Shown: positions 1 to 6,593, counted from the stretch's first letter. The stretch: DNA of 16,903 bases from an uncultured Clostridia bacterium (GCA_945931735.1 CAMEPN010000010.1:1-16903), one strand, 5' to 3'. Numbers and translations are program-made. The notes: generated from the letters alone by a model not told the origin.

Positions 1-547
1 CGTACAGCGATTTTTCGGCGGGGAGCAGCTCGCTAAAGTTGTCGCGGCTGCGCTCCAATACGCATATCCCACGGAGCGGCACGCAGAGGTTAAGGTTAAG
101 GTCGCTCTTTCCGCTCCACGGAGTTCCGCAGGCTGTTATTCCCTCTCCATTCACCATTATCGAGGGCTTGTCGTCGTTGAGTATCTGTGCGCGGTCGCCG
201 AACTGCTCCTGCCATAGCGCGGTATGGGTGGATTTTCCCGTGCCGCTCGGGGCGGAAAACAGGTAAGCCTGCCCGTCCATGACAACGGCGCTGGAGTGCA
301 GCATGAACCCGCCGAAACCGAGCAGCGAATAATAGAAATTCTCGGAGGTATAGATTATCTCGCAGTCGTCGTCTGTAAGCTCTGGTCGCGCGGCTTTCAG
401 ACGGTCAAAGCTATCCTGCGAAAATGGTATCGAGATATTCGGGGAGGTTTCCGCGTGGGAGAGGTATTTCTCCGCGCGGGCGGTCATTATCGGGAAGCGG
501 AAATCGCATTCCACCGAAAGCCCGCAGATATTGTACATTCTTGTCAT
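1..547 (-). CDS. HPr-kinase-like protein (peptide kinase type), 3' end cut off by window edge
   Basis: I read this by translating the minus strand from the ATG at 547-545, which follows GAGG at 558-555 with a 7-base gap. About 182 codons are visible and the frame stays open to the edge. A P-loop is seen at residues 99-107 (APSGTGKST), preceded by LHSSAV (84-89) and followed by LNDDKP (123-128) and GTPWSGK (141-147). These are typical of short HprK-related kinases that lack the N-terminal domain of true HPr kinase. Known relatives in lasso peptide clusters (ThcoK, PadeK, PsmK) phosphorylate the C-terminal serine of the peptide. Together with the leader-like peptide upstream and the PqqD-like, exporter and nucleotidyltransferase genes, this suggests a peptide-modifying kinase rather than a sugar-uptake regulator. 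The substrate is inferred. The gene is probably in one transcript with the peptide, though a mobile-element-like insertion and a hairpin lie between them. Confidence 0.85.
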   Translation of the reverse strand, partial: MTRMYNICGLSVECDFRFPIMTARAEKYLSHAETSPNISIPFSQDSFDRLKAARPELTDDDCEIIYTSENFYYSLLGFGGFMLHSSAVVMDGQAYLFSAPSGTGKSTHTALWQEQFGDRAQILNDDKPSIMVNGEGITACGTPWSGKSDLNLNLCVPLRGICVLERSRDNFSELLPAEKSLY

Positions 548-563
548 AATGATCCTCGCGAAA

Positions 564-591
564 ACGCCGGGCGCTGTTACACGTCCGGCGT
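564..591 (-). terminator. Hairpin with short U-run between peptide gene and kinase gene (possible attenuator)
   Basis: On the minus strand ACGCCGG (591-585) pairs with CCGGCGT (570-564), a perfect 7-bp GC-rich stem with a 14-base loop. It is followed by a short run of T just ahead of the GAGG ribosome site of the kinase gene. The U-run is only about four long, so full termination is doubtful. It could lower kinase expression relative to the abundant precursor peptide, or it could simply be structure near the ribosome site. Confidence 0.4.
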
Positions 592-610
592 TCTGTTATG
601 CCGTTATTCC

Positions 611-866
611 TAAGGCAACACCGCACAATTAACGGCTACCGCCTTTGCCCAGACCGACGCGGTCGTCTTTCACGCTTGCTTGCATCTTTCTAGTTTTGCG
701 CAAAATATCACATCAATGCTTAACAGTATTGTTGCATGTTGCGCAAAACTTGCATCTTGCACAAATTTCGCTTGACGGGCGTCAGCCCGCCTGCGCTCAA
801 TTTGTACAACCTGACGAAAAATCTGACTGCGCAATCGCACGACAATAATTATGCGGTGTTGCCCTA
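611..866. mobile_element. MITE-like element with 21-bp terminal inverted repeats, no transposase
   Basis: The two ends match as inverted repeats at 19 of 21 positions (611-631 against 866-846). Both contain the core GGCAACACCGCA in inverted orientation, and each end begins with TA. The interior of about 214 bp carries no credible gene. It holds a 12-bp palindrome TTTTGCGCAAAA (694-705), a second TTGCGCAAAA copy near 740, two copies of TTGCATCTT, and a small GGGC/GCCC hairpin near 777-788. Size, inverted ends and lack of coding capacity fit a non-autonomous miniature element. If TA is the target duplication, the element proper is 613-864, which would fit a Tc1/IS630-type mover; that part is inference. 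It sits two bases beyond the stop codon of the small peptide gene, between that gene and the kinase. Confidence 0.72.
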
Positions 867-868
867 AA

Positions 869-1024
869 TCAATCGACCCAGTTGTTCTCGCTTGCGTCGA
901 TCTTATATGCGCCGCCGACGGTGTTTGTGTCGATGTTCATTCCGTCGACCGAGCTGGCGGTGATGATATCCTCGGTGGAGAATACGGTGATCTCCATTTC
1001 GGGCTTGATGTAGTTTTTTTTCAT
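869..1024 (-). CDS. 51-residue putative precursor peptide with lasso-type leader motif
   Basis: The peptide starts MKKNYIKPEMEI and ends SENNWVD. Its start lies 10 bases downstream of a GGAGGAA ribosome site. The N-terminal pattern Y5-x-x-P8-x-M10-E-I closely resembles the leader motif (YxxPxL) that PqqD-like B1 proteins bind in Firmicute lasso precursors. The paeninodin precursor likewise starts MKKQYSKPSLEV. The segment STEDIITAS is likely the end of the leader. The rest is polar and Gly/Asp/Asn-rich, has no Cys, and carries no membrane helix or signal peptide. In lasso logic a Thr sits at position -2 of the core. T22 would put S24 first with D32 at core position 9, and T35 would put G37 first with D43 at position 7. 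Either choice is speculative. The C-terminal residue is Asp, not the Ser phosphorylated in paeninodin. The gene lies 22 bp after the Big_2 gene and probably shares its transcript. That it is a coding gene is likely; its role as a precursor is inference from motif and context. Confidence 0.75.
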   Translation of the reverse strand: MKKNYIKPEMEITVFSTEDIITASSVDGMNIDTNTVGGAYKIDASENNWVD

Positions 1025-1032
1025 GGTGTGTA

Positions 1033-1039
1033 TTCCTCC
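1033..1039 (-). promoter_or_regulatory. Ribosome binding site setting the start of the 51-residue peptide
   Basis: GGAGGAA on the minus strand lies about 8-10 bases before the ATG at 1024-1022. It sits entirely in the 22-bp gap after the Big_2 stop codon. This supports the short 51-residue start over a longer in-frame start that would overlap the Big_2 gene. Confidence 0.75.
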
Positions 1040-1046
1040 GATCCGA

Positions 1047-2615
1047 TTACTTTGTGGGGGCGATCTGAATAGCGAGATTGCCGTAGTCGCTGCCGATGTT
1101 GGTGATGTCAAGCAGTATGCAGTATGCGCCGTCCTCTGCGGTCACCTTGTGAGCGGTGCCGTCGATCTCGTACTGAACGGACTTGAAGCAGTTCTTGATC
1201 TCGTGTACAAGCTTCTTGTTGTCCTTTCCTCTGGTGATCGTAACGGTGAAGCTCTCGCAGGACTTAGCGTCCTCCTCGGAGATAGCGAAGTATGCGATCT
1301 GCTCGGTTATATTGCCGTTTTCGTCGGTCTTTACCGTTACCTGCTGTACTCTTGTGGACGGCCCGATTATCTCTTCGTCGGGATCAACTTCCTCTTCCTT
1401 GGCGTTTATGGTGATAGTGTCGCCGCTCTTATAGGAAGTGCCTGCGGGGATATTGTAGTTGATCTGGAAGCCTACCGCCATGATCGGGTCGGAATCACTG
1501 ATCGCAGTGATATCGGCAAAGTTTACCGAGGTGCCGCTGAACGCATTCCACGACCAGCCGCTGCCGGACTGGATATAAATGCTGATAGCGATATCATCTG
1601 CGTTTACGCCGTCGGGAACGTTATTTACTGCCAGATCCTTAAGGGTGATACCGGAGTAAAGAGCCTTGAGTTCCTTGAACGTGGTTTTCTGGTAAGTAAC
1701 GCCTGTGATTTCGAGCGCGGCGTTCTTCTGCGCCGCTAAGCCGGAGTCTGTCCAAGGCGCATCGGTCACGGTAAGGTCGATGGGCGAGCCGTCATATTTG
1801 AAAACAAACGGATCGGTTTCCGCAGCGGGAGCTTCTACGGTAACAACGCAGGAAGCGGACTTTTCGCCTGCGGTCGCGGTGATGGTTGCTTCGCCTGCCG
1901 CAACAGCGGTAACAACGCCGTCTGCCACAGTTGCAACAGCTTCATTGTCGGAAGTCCATGTAACGGTGGGGTCGGAAGCGTCATCGGGAGATACCGTCGC
2001 GGTGAGCTGTACGGGGGCGTCGCCTACCTTAAGTGTGAGTGTGGACTTGTCGAGAGCAACGTCGGTCACTTCAACGGTAGTAACTTTCGGGTCGGTCAGG
2101 TATGCGCTTTCGATTACAATTCCGCCCATCTGCGCGGTGCGGAAAATCGCCTTGCAGCCCGCAACAGCTTCTGCGTCGGTAGCCGCGCCGGTCTGTTTCT
2201 TTGCCATAGCCAGCAAATCGTCTGTGCTTACAGATGCGGTATATGGATCGGTGGAATTTACGCCGCCGTACGGGTTTTCGATACCGAATGCAACGTCACT
2301 CGAACAGCCCCATGTAGCCGTATCCTGGAAGTACATACCGAAGATCTGCGTAGCCAGCCACAGATTGGATTCTGCGGTAGCAACTCCGTCCTCCGTAAGC
2401 TTGAACTCTATCTTAAATGTATCATATTCAAGTAATTTATCAAGGAACTCATCGCCGTTTTCAAAAACTAAGATGTTGCTCCAACTGCTGTCGTATGTTC
2501 CGGGGATGCTTGCCAGCGTGTAATCCTCCGCGCTGACAGGGAGCTGGCATACGATCGCCGAGCTTACAGCCATAATGCCTGCCGTTGCAGCGGCTGCTAA
2601 TCGCCTTAATCTCAT
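1047..2615 (-). CDS. Secreted Big_2 (bacterial Ig-like) domain protein
   Basis: This 522-residue protein begins with basic residues and a hydrophobic stretch ending in the cleavage-like site PVSA-ED (about residue 29), so it is predicted to be exported by Sec. Residues about 181-261 form a classic Big_2 domain: VTDVALDKSTLTLKVGD, then TWTSDNEAVATV, then GEATITATAG. Two beta-rich flanking regions are visible. One spans about 31-175. The other spans about 268-405, is aromatic-rich (SGSGWSWNAF), and resembles a carbohydrate-binding beta-sandwich, though I cannot assign a family. A third region (about 420-522) is unrecognised. An acidic linker (EEEVDPDEE) precedes it. No dockerin calcium repeat, LPxTG sorting motif or catalytic domain is seen. 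The AGGAGG at 2630-2625 supports the start. It is the first gene of the minus-strand unit, just ahead of the small peptide. It may be a surface or adhesin-like partner of the peptide, or merely be co-transcribed. Confidence 0.85.
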   Translation of the reverse strand: MRLRRLAAAATAGIMAVSSAIVCQLPVSAEDYTLASIPGTYDSSWSNILVFENGDEFLDKLLEYDTFKIEFKLTEDGVATAESNLWLATQIFGMYFQDTATWGCSSDVAFGIENPYGGVNSTDPYTASVSTDDLLAMAKKQTGAATDAEAVAGCKAIFRTAQMGGIVIESAYLTDPKVTTVEVTDVALDKSTLTLKVGDAPVQLTATVSPDDASDPTVTWTSDNEAVATVADGVVTAVAAGEATITATAGEKSASCVVTVEAPAAETDPFVFKYDGSPIDLTVTDAPWTDSGLAAQKNAALEITGVTYQKTTFKELKALYSGITLKDLAVNNVPDGVNADDIAISIYIQSGSGWSWNAFSGTSVNFADITAISDSDPIMAVGFQINYNIPAGTSYKSGDTITINAKEEEVDPDEEIIGPSTRVQQVTVKTDENGNITEQIAYFAISEEDAKSCESFTVTITRGKDNKKLVHEIKNCFKSVQYEIDGTAHKVTAEDGAYCILLDITNIGSDYGNLAIQIAPTK

Positions 2616-2677
2616 AAAAAATAACCTCCTAAAATAATTTGTCAGAATAAGATCAGCAAGATATTCCTACACTTTTG

Positions 2678-2706
2678 ATTATACCTTCAGCCATAACAAT
2701 TGTCAA
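2678..2706 (-). promoter_or_regulatory. Consensus sigma-70-type promoter for the minus-strand operon
   Basis: TTGACA (2706-2701) and TATAAT (2683-2678) are both perfect matches, with a 17-base spacer. This gives a leader of roughly 55-60 bases before the Big_2 gene. It lies about 100 bp from a second perfect promoter on the opposite strand, so the locus is transcribed divergently. Confidence 0.85.
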
Positions 2707-2803
2707 GTTTTATCTCCACTCGGAGTGTAAATTCTACTAAAGTTATATATATATTTGAATATTTTTGTGCAGTTTTACCATAGCGTTGTGTAAACGGCGG
2801 TTA

Positions 2804-2832
2804 TTGACATTACATATACGATTGTATATAAT
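2804..2832 (+). promoter_or_regulatory. Consensus sigma-70-type promoter for the PqqD-protease-ABC-nucleotidyltransferase operon
   Basis: TTGACA (2804-2809) and TATAAT (2827-2832) are spaced by exactly 17 bases. Transcription would start only about 25 bases before the ATG at 2867, so the 5' leader is short. The AT-rich stretch 2740-2765 between the divergent promoters could hold a shared control site, but I see no clear operator palindrome. Confidence 0.85.
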
Positions 2833-2853
2833 ATAAGTACAATATTTGACCAA

Positions 2854-2859
2854 AAGGAG
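2854..2859 (+). promoter_or_regulatory. Ribosome binding site deciding the PqqD-like start
   Basis: AAGGAG lies 7 bases before the ATG at 2867. An in-frame TTG at 2846 lies upstream of this site and too close to the predicted transcription start to be used, so the ATG is preferred. Confidence 0.8.
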
Positions 2860-2866
2860 CTTACAT

Positions 2867-3130
2867 ATGAAAATAAAGGACGGATTTATGCTGAGAAAGG
2901 TCGGCGGACAGAATGTCGTTGTGGCGCTCGGAGAGGCGAGCCGCAGCTTCAACGGGATAATACGGCTGAACGACACGGGCGTGTTTTTGTGGCAGCAGTT
3001 ACAGCAGGACAAGACCGAGGAGCAGCTTCTCGCCGCGCTTACCGCCGAATACGATATCGACGCGGAAAAGGCGAGGGCGGACATCTCGGATTTCGTAAAT
3101 TCGCTGCGAAAGGCGGCGCTCCTTGGCTGA
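2867..3130 (+). CDS. PqqD-like leader-peptide-binding protein (RiPP recognition element)
   Basis: This 87-residue protein matches PqqD-family size and pattern. It has an N-terminal beta region (MLRKVGGQNVVVALGEAS), then FNGIIRLNDTGVFLWQQL, which carries the typical LN-x-TG-x-x-x-W core, then an acidic helical part with EYDIDAEKARADISDFVNSL. PqqD-like proteins bind leader peptides and present them to processing enzymes. In lasso systems the discrete version is called B1. It heads the plus-strand operon and its stop overlaps the protease gene start by 8 bases. The nearest possible ligand is the Y-x-x-P leader-like peptide encoded at 869-1024; that pairing is inference. It is distinct from PqqD of PQQ synthesis, because no other pqq gene is present. 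Confidence 0.88.
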   Translation: MKIKDGFMLRKVGGQNVVVALGEASRSFNGIIRLNDTGVFLWQQLQQDKTEEQLLAALTAEYDIDAEKARADISDFVNSLRKAALLG

Positions 3131-3581
3131 GCGCGAGAGATTTCGGCTGGCGGATTTCGACGACACTATCCGCGAGGTGCTTGACAGCGGCGGGGAGTTT
3201 ACCCTTTTCCCGCGCGGGACAAGTATGCTCCCGCTTATCGTGCAGGACAGGGACAGCGTTGCGCTTGTTAAGGCGGGAACGCTTCGGCGCGGGGATATCG
3301 CGTTTTACAGGCGCACCGACGGGGAGTTCGTGCTCCACAGGATCATCGGCGAAAAGGATGGGACGTTCACCATGTGCGGCGACAATCAGCTTGCGCCCGA
3401 GTACGGCATAAAGCCCGAGCAGGTCATAGCCCGGGTGGAGTATCTCACCCGCAAAGGAAAGCGGATATCGCCGAAAAGCCTGCACTATCGTATTTACGTT
3501 TTGTTATGGAAAAGCTTTTTTATCCGCAGAGTATATTTCAGGCTTTGGAGGTTGTTAAATGGCGGCAAAAAAACCGGATAA
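3123..3581 (+). CDS. S26/S24-type signal-peptidase-like serine protease (Ser/His)
   Basis: This is a 152-residue protein. The TTG at 3123 is the likeliest start because it overlaps the preceding stop in translational-coupling style and retains the region before the active site; a GTG at 3177 is the alternative. GTSMLPL (S34) is the signal-peptidase Ser box. RRGDIAFY (56-62) and VLHRII (H72) match the Ser-His dyad form seen in SipW and Sec11 rather than the Ser-Lys bacterial form. MCGDNQ (84-89) matches the conserved GDN box. No N-terminal membrane helix is seen, although the C-terminal 30 residues are hydrophobic and basic (YRIYVLLWKSFFIRRVYFRL) and may bind the membrane. The family cleaves signal or leader peptides. 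Here it could remove the leader of the small peptide, replacing the transglutaminase-like B2 protease of lasso clusters. That role is inference. Confidence 0.8.
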   Translation: MAERERFRLADFDDTIREVLDSGGEFTLFPRGTSMLPLIVQDRDSVALVKAGTLRRGDIAFYRRTDGEFVLHRIIGEKDGTFTMCGDNQLAPEYGIKPEQVIARVEYLTRKGKRISPKSLHYRIYVLLWKSFFIRRVYFRLWRLLNGGKKTG

Positions 3582-5217
3582 GGCGGCGCTTTCATGGCTG
3601 TTCTCGCGCACTAAGGGACGGCGCGGGGCGCTTGCGGCAATTATCGTCGGAAACGCCGTGTTCGCGGCGGCGGGCGCGTCGTTCTCGCTTCTTTGCCGCG
3701 GGATAATCGACAGCGCCGTTGCGGGGGATACAGTGGGTATACGGGCTTATGCGGCGGGGCTTGCGGGCTTTGTGCTGCTTCAGCTTGTACTGCGGCTGGT
3801 GTGCAACAGCCTGTCCGAGTATGTTAGGGCGAAAATTGAAATGGATATGCGCGGGGAGCTTTTCGGCAGGCTGCTGTCCTCGGAGCTTGACTCCCTTACG
3901 AAATACCACAGCGGCGAGCTGATGAACCGTATGTTCTCCGACGTGAAGATTTGCGCGGACGGTATAGCGGACATTGTTCCCAATGCGGTAAATATGGTGA
4001 CAAGGCTGGTCTGCGCCTGCGCGATAATGATAGCTCTCGAGCCGTGGTTCGCGCTGTTGTTCGCGGCGGCGGGTATAGTGGTGTTCGCTGTCACGAAATT
4101 CTTCCGCGGGCGGCTGAAAGGGCTGCACAAGCAGGTTCAGGAAAAAGAGGGCAGGGTCAGGTCGTTTTTGCAGGAATCGGTTGAAAGCGCGGCGGTCGTC
4201 AAGGTGTTCGGCGCGGAGCGGAAGATGATGAAGCAGAACGACGTCAATCAACAGGAGCATTTCGCGGCGCGAATGAAGCGGCGCACTATCGGGATAATTT
4301 CGGGCGCGGGCTTCGGGCTTATCTTTCAGGCGGGGTACGTCCTTGCGCTGGTGTGGGGCGCTTACGGTATTTTTACGGGCGGCATGAGCTACGGTACGCT
4401 GACTGCGGTGCTTCAGCTTGTAAATCAGATACAGTCGCCGTTTTCGGGGCTGTCGTCGCTGTTCCCGAAGCTGTACGCGGCGGAGGCTTCCGCGGAGCGC
4501 ATAATGGAGCTTGAGGCTCTCCCCGCGGAAAAGGAAGCGGAGAAAACGCTGCGGTATGAGAACTTCCGCGGGCTTGAGGTAAGCGGGCTGAAATTCTCCT
4601 ACGGCGAGAACGAGGTCATCAGCCGCGCGGACTTCACGCTGAAAAAGGGCGAGATAGCGGCGCTTACGGGCATTTCGGGCGGCGGAAAATCCACGCTGTT
4701 CATGCTGCTGCTCGGGGCATATAAGCCGCAGAGCGGGGCGATACGGTTCGCGGGAGCGGACGGGAGCTACCTCCCGGGGCGCGAAACGCGGGGGATTTTC
4801 GCCTACGTCCCGCAGGGAAACTGCCTGTTTTCCGGCACTATCCGCGAGAACATCGCGTTCCTGCGCGACGATCGGGACGTTTCCGACGAGGAGATAATGA
4901 GCGCGGCGCGGGCGGCTTGCGCGGAAGATTTCATTTCGCAGCTTCCGAATGGGCTGGACACGCGTATCGGCGAGAACGGCTTTGGGCTGTCCGAGGGGCA
5001 GGCGCAGCGCATTGCGGTGGCGCGGGCATTGTTCAGCGGGGCGGGCTTTCTGCTGCTTGACGAGTCGACCTCCGCGCTTGACGCGCAGACGGAAAGGCGG
5101 CTGCTTGAGAACATCTCGGCAATGGACGGAAAGACGGTGCTGATAGTGACCCACCGCCCCGCGGCGCTGAATATCTGCGGCAGGCGGTTTACGATAAAGG
5201 ACGGAGTAATTGAATGA
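3559..5217 (+). CDS. ABC transporter, fused membrane and ATPase domains (peptide exporter type)
   Basis: This 552-residue half-transporter has an N-terminal membrane region (about 20-305) and a C-terminal ATPase. All ATPase motifs are intact: Walker A GISGGGKST (371-379), Q-loop VPQG (Q419), signature LSEGQ (477-481), Walker B LLLDE (498-502) and H-loop THR (H532). It would work as a dimer. There is no C39 peptidase domain, so leader removal must be done by another protein, such as the neighbouring S26-like protease. The layout matches exporters of lasso and similar peptides (McjD/D type), but sequence alone cannot exclude lipid or drug export. Its start overlaps the protease gene by 23 bases, with GGAGG at 3547-3551. 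Its stop overlaps the next gene as ATGA. This tight coupling argues that all four products act together. Confidence 0.9.
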   Translation: MAAKKPDKAALSWLFSRTKGRRGALAAIIVGNAVFAAAGASFSLLCRGIIDSAVAGDTVGIRAYAAGLAGFVLLQLVLRLVCNSLSEYVRAKIEMDMRGELFGRLLSSELDSLTKYHSGELMNRMFSDVKICADGIADIVPNAVNMVTRLVCACAIMIALEPWFALLFAAAGIVVFAVTKFFRGRLKGLHKQVQEKEGRVRSFLQESVESAAVVKVFGAERKMMKQNDVNQQEHFAARMKRRTIGIISGAGFGLIFQAGYVLALVWGAYGIFTGGMSYGTLTAVLQLVNQIQSPFSGLSSLFPKLYAAEASAERIMELEALPAEKEAEKTLRYENFRGLEVSGLKFSYGENEVISRADFTLKKGEIAALTGISGGGKSTLFMLLLGAYKPQSGAIRFAGADGSYLPGRETRGIFAYVPQGNCLFSGTIRENIAFLRDDRDVSDEEIMSAARAACAEDFISQLPNGLDTRIGENGFGLSEGQAQRIAVARALFSGAGFLLLDESTSALDAQTERRLLENISAMDGKTVLIVTHRPAALNICGRRFTIKDGVIE

Positions 5218-6308
5218 GCGTTATGACGGAGAATGAATATCTGATACGGCTGCTGCGCGGGCTGCTTAAAAATCAACCTGCCGAAGAGCCGCCCGAGGGG
5301 TGCGGGCTTCGGAAAGTGTTCGAGCTTGCGCAGCGGCACAGCGTGGCGGGAATGGCTTACTACGCGGTCGAAACGCTGAATACTCCGCTTGACGGGGAGC
5401 TTGCGGCGCAGTGGCGGCAGGTCCGCGACAAGGCTATCGTAAAGGATATCACACAGCAGACTGAGCTTGACGCGATAGGCGGGGCTTTTTCTGCGGAGGG
5501 AGTGAGGTTCCTGCCGCTGAAAGGTTGCGTGATAAAGCAGCTCTACCCGCAGAGCGATATGCGCACCATGTCGGATATCGACCTGCTTATCGACGACGAA
5601 AACGCGGCTAAGGCGAGGTATATCATGACAGGGCTTGGTTACTCCTGCGAGCATTTCGATTACGAGCACCACGACGTGTATTTCAAGCCGCCCGTGATGA
5701 ACGTTGAGGTGCACCGCGAGCTACTTGGTGAGGAGGGCAGGGATTTCAAATGCGTGTTCCCCGATCCGTGGGAGTTTTGCGAGCAGAACGAGGGCTTGCG
5801 GTACAGATTCCGCGACAACGAGTTCTTCGCGTATATTCTCGCGCACGCGATAAAGCACCTTGACGAGGGCGGAACGGGTATACGCACCGTGATGGATCTT
5901 TGGGTATGCCTTAACTCGGACATGAATATCGACCGCGAAAAGGTTTTCGCTATGCTTGAACCCTCGGGCAAGGGCGGCAGGGCGCGGCTGCTGGTCGGGC
6001 TTGCGGACGTGTGGTTCGGGGAAAAGCCCCACACGGAGCAGACCTGCGCACTAGAGCGGTATATTCTCGGAAGCGGCACTTACGGTAATATCGGCAATGT
6101 TATCACCAACGATATGGAGCGCTCCGGAAAAAAGGAATATGTGCTTCGCCTGTTTTTCCCGACCTTTCAACACATGAAGCGTCAATATCCGGTGCTTAAA
6201 AAGGCGCCTGTACTGCTGCCGTTCTGCTGGCTTGCAAGGCTTGTCACAAAGCCGTTCGTAAATTGGAGAGCCAACTGCGAGAAGATGAAAAGGATAATAA
6301 AAAAGTAA
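5214..6308 (+). CDS. Nucleotidyltransferase-fold protein of the PF14907 (NTP_transf_5) type
   Basis: This 364-residue protein has the family's core: LPLKGCVIKQLYP (100-112), R117, then MSDIDLLID (119-127) with the metal-binding Asp pair D121/D123, and EVHREL (165-170). A helical C-terminal half includes ILAHAIKHLDEGG. In lasso clusters the N protein belongs to this family. PsmN of the pseudomycoidin pathway was reported to add sugars to a phosphorylated lasso peptide, working after the kinase PsmK. The presence of a K-type kinase in the same locus therefore suggests tailoring of a phosphorylated peptide, although the substrate here is unknown. The ATGA overlap with the ABC gene shows translational coupling. 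The last residues are strongly basic. It is the last gene before a strong terminator. Confidence 0.85.
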   Translation: MSVMTENEYLIRLLRGLLKNQPAEEPPEGCGLRKVFELAQRHSVAGMAYYAVETLNTPLDGELAAQWRQVRDKAIVKDITQQTELDAIGGAFSAEGVRFLPLKGCVIKQLYPQSDMRTMSDIDLLIDDENAAKARYIMTGLGYSCEHFDYEHHDVYFKPPVMNVEVHRELLGEEGRDFKCVFPDPWEFCEQNEGLRYRFRDNEFFAYILAHAIKHLDEGGTGIRTVMDLWVCLNSDMNIDREKVFAMLEPSGKGGRARLLVGLADVWFGEKPHTEQTCALERYILGSGTYGNIGNVITNDMERSGKKEYVLRLFFPTFQHMKRQYPVLKKAPVLLPFCWLARLVTKPFVNWRANCEKMKRIIKK

Positions 6309-6396
6309 TGCCTCGGTGAACACATTCCGCCGTGTGGAAATCGGCGGGTACAAGGTTTTTCCGAAAAATCTGTTTGGCAGCAAATATAAACAAGAC

Positions 6397-6437
6397 CGCT
6401 CCCGTAAGTCTTAAATCGGCTTGGGGAGCGTTTTTTT
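6397..6437 (+). terminator. Intrinsic terminator of the PqqD-ABC-nucleotidyltransferase operon
   Basis: CGCTCCC (6397-6403) pairs perfectly with GGGAGCG (6424-6430) around a 20-base loop, followed by seven T. The loop shares sequence with the terminator at 13138-13178 far downstream. Confidence 0.9.
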
Positions 6438-6593
6438 GTTTCGGCAGTTTCGGAATAAACCGAGCCGAAATATCGCAGCCGCGACTGGCCAAAACGGCGT
6501 GTACTCCGGCATTAACGCTGTATCGGGGCGGCATACTCCTGCCTGTTCTACGCTCGCGAACAATATTATCTGCCACAAAATTCGACATAATAC

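Noticed and set aside
645..848. Small open frame inside the MITE-like element
   Set aside because: No ribosome site and no recognisable domain; it lies within inverted-repeat-bounded non-coding sequence.
869..1111. Longer 80-residue version of the small peptide
   Set aside because: It would overlap the Big_2 gene by 65 bases and lacks a ribosome site, while the 51-residue start has GGAGGAA at proper distance.
1705..2523. 272-codon plus-strand frame rich in Ser/Val/Ala
   Set aside because: It mirrors the Big_2 gene on the other strand; that gene has a signal peptide, promoter and ribosome site, and this frame has none.
1047..2615. Cellulosomal component with dockerin
   Set aside because: No duplicated calcium-binding DxNxDG-type repeat and no X-domain pattern could be seen.
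3592..5154. Long 520-codon open frame on the minus strand
   Set aside because: It lies antisense to the ABC transporter, which has every expected motif. The antisense product is Arg/His-rich with no domains, as expected in GC-rich genes.
1..6308. Complete classical lasso peptide cluster
   Set aside because: No lasso cyclase and no transglutaminase-like B2 protease are visible, so only a lasso-like or related system can be claimed from this window.
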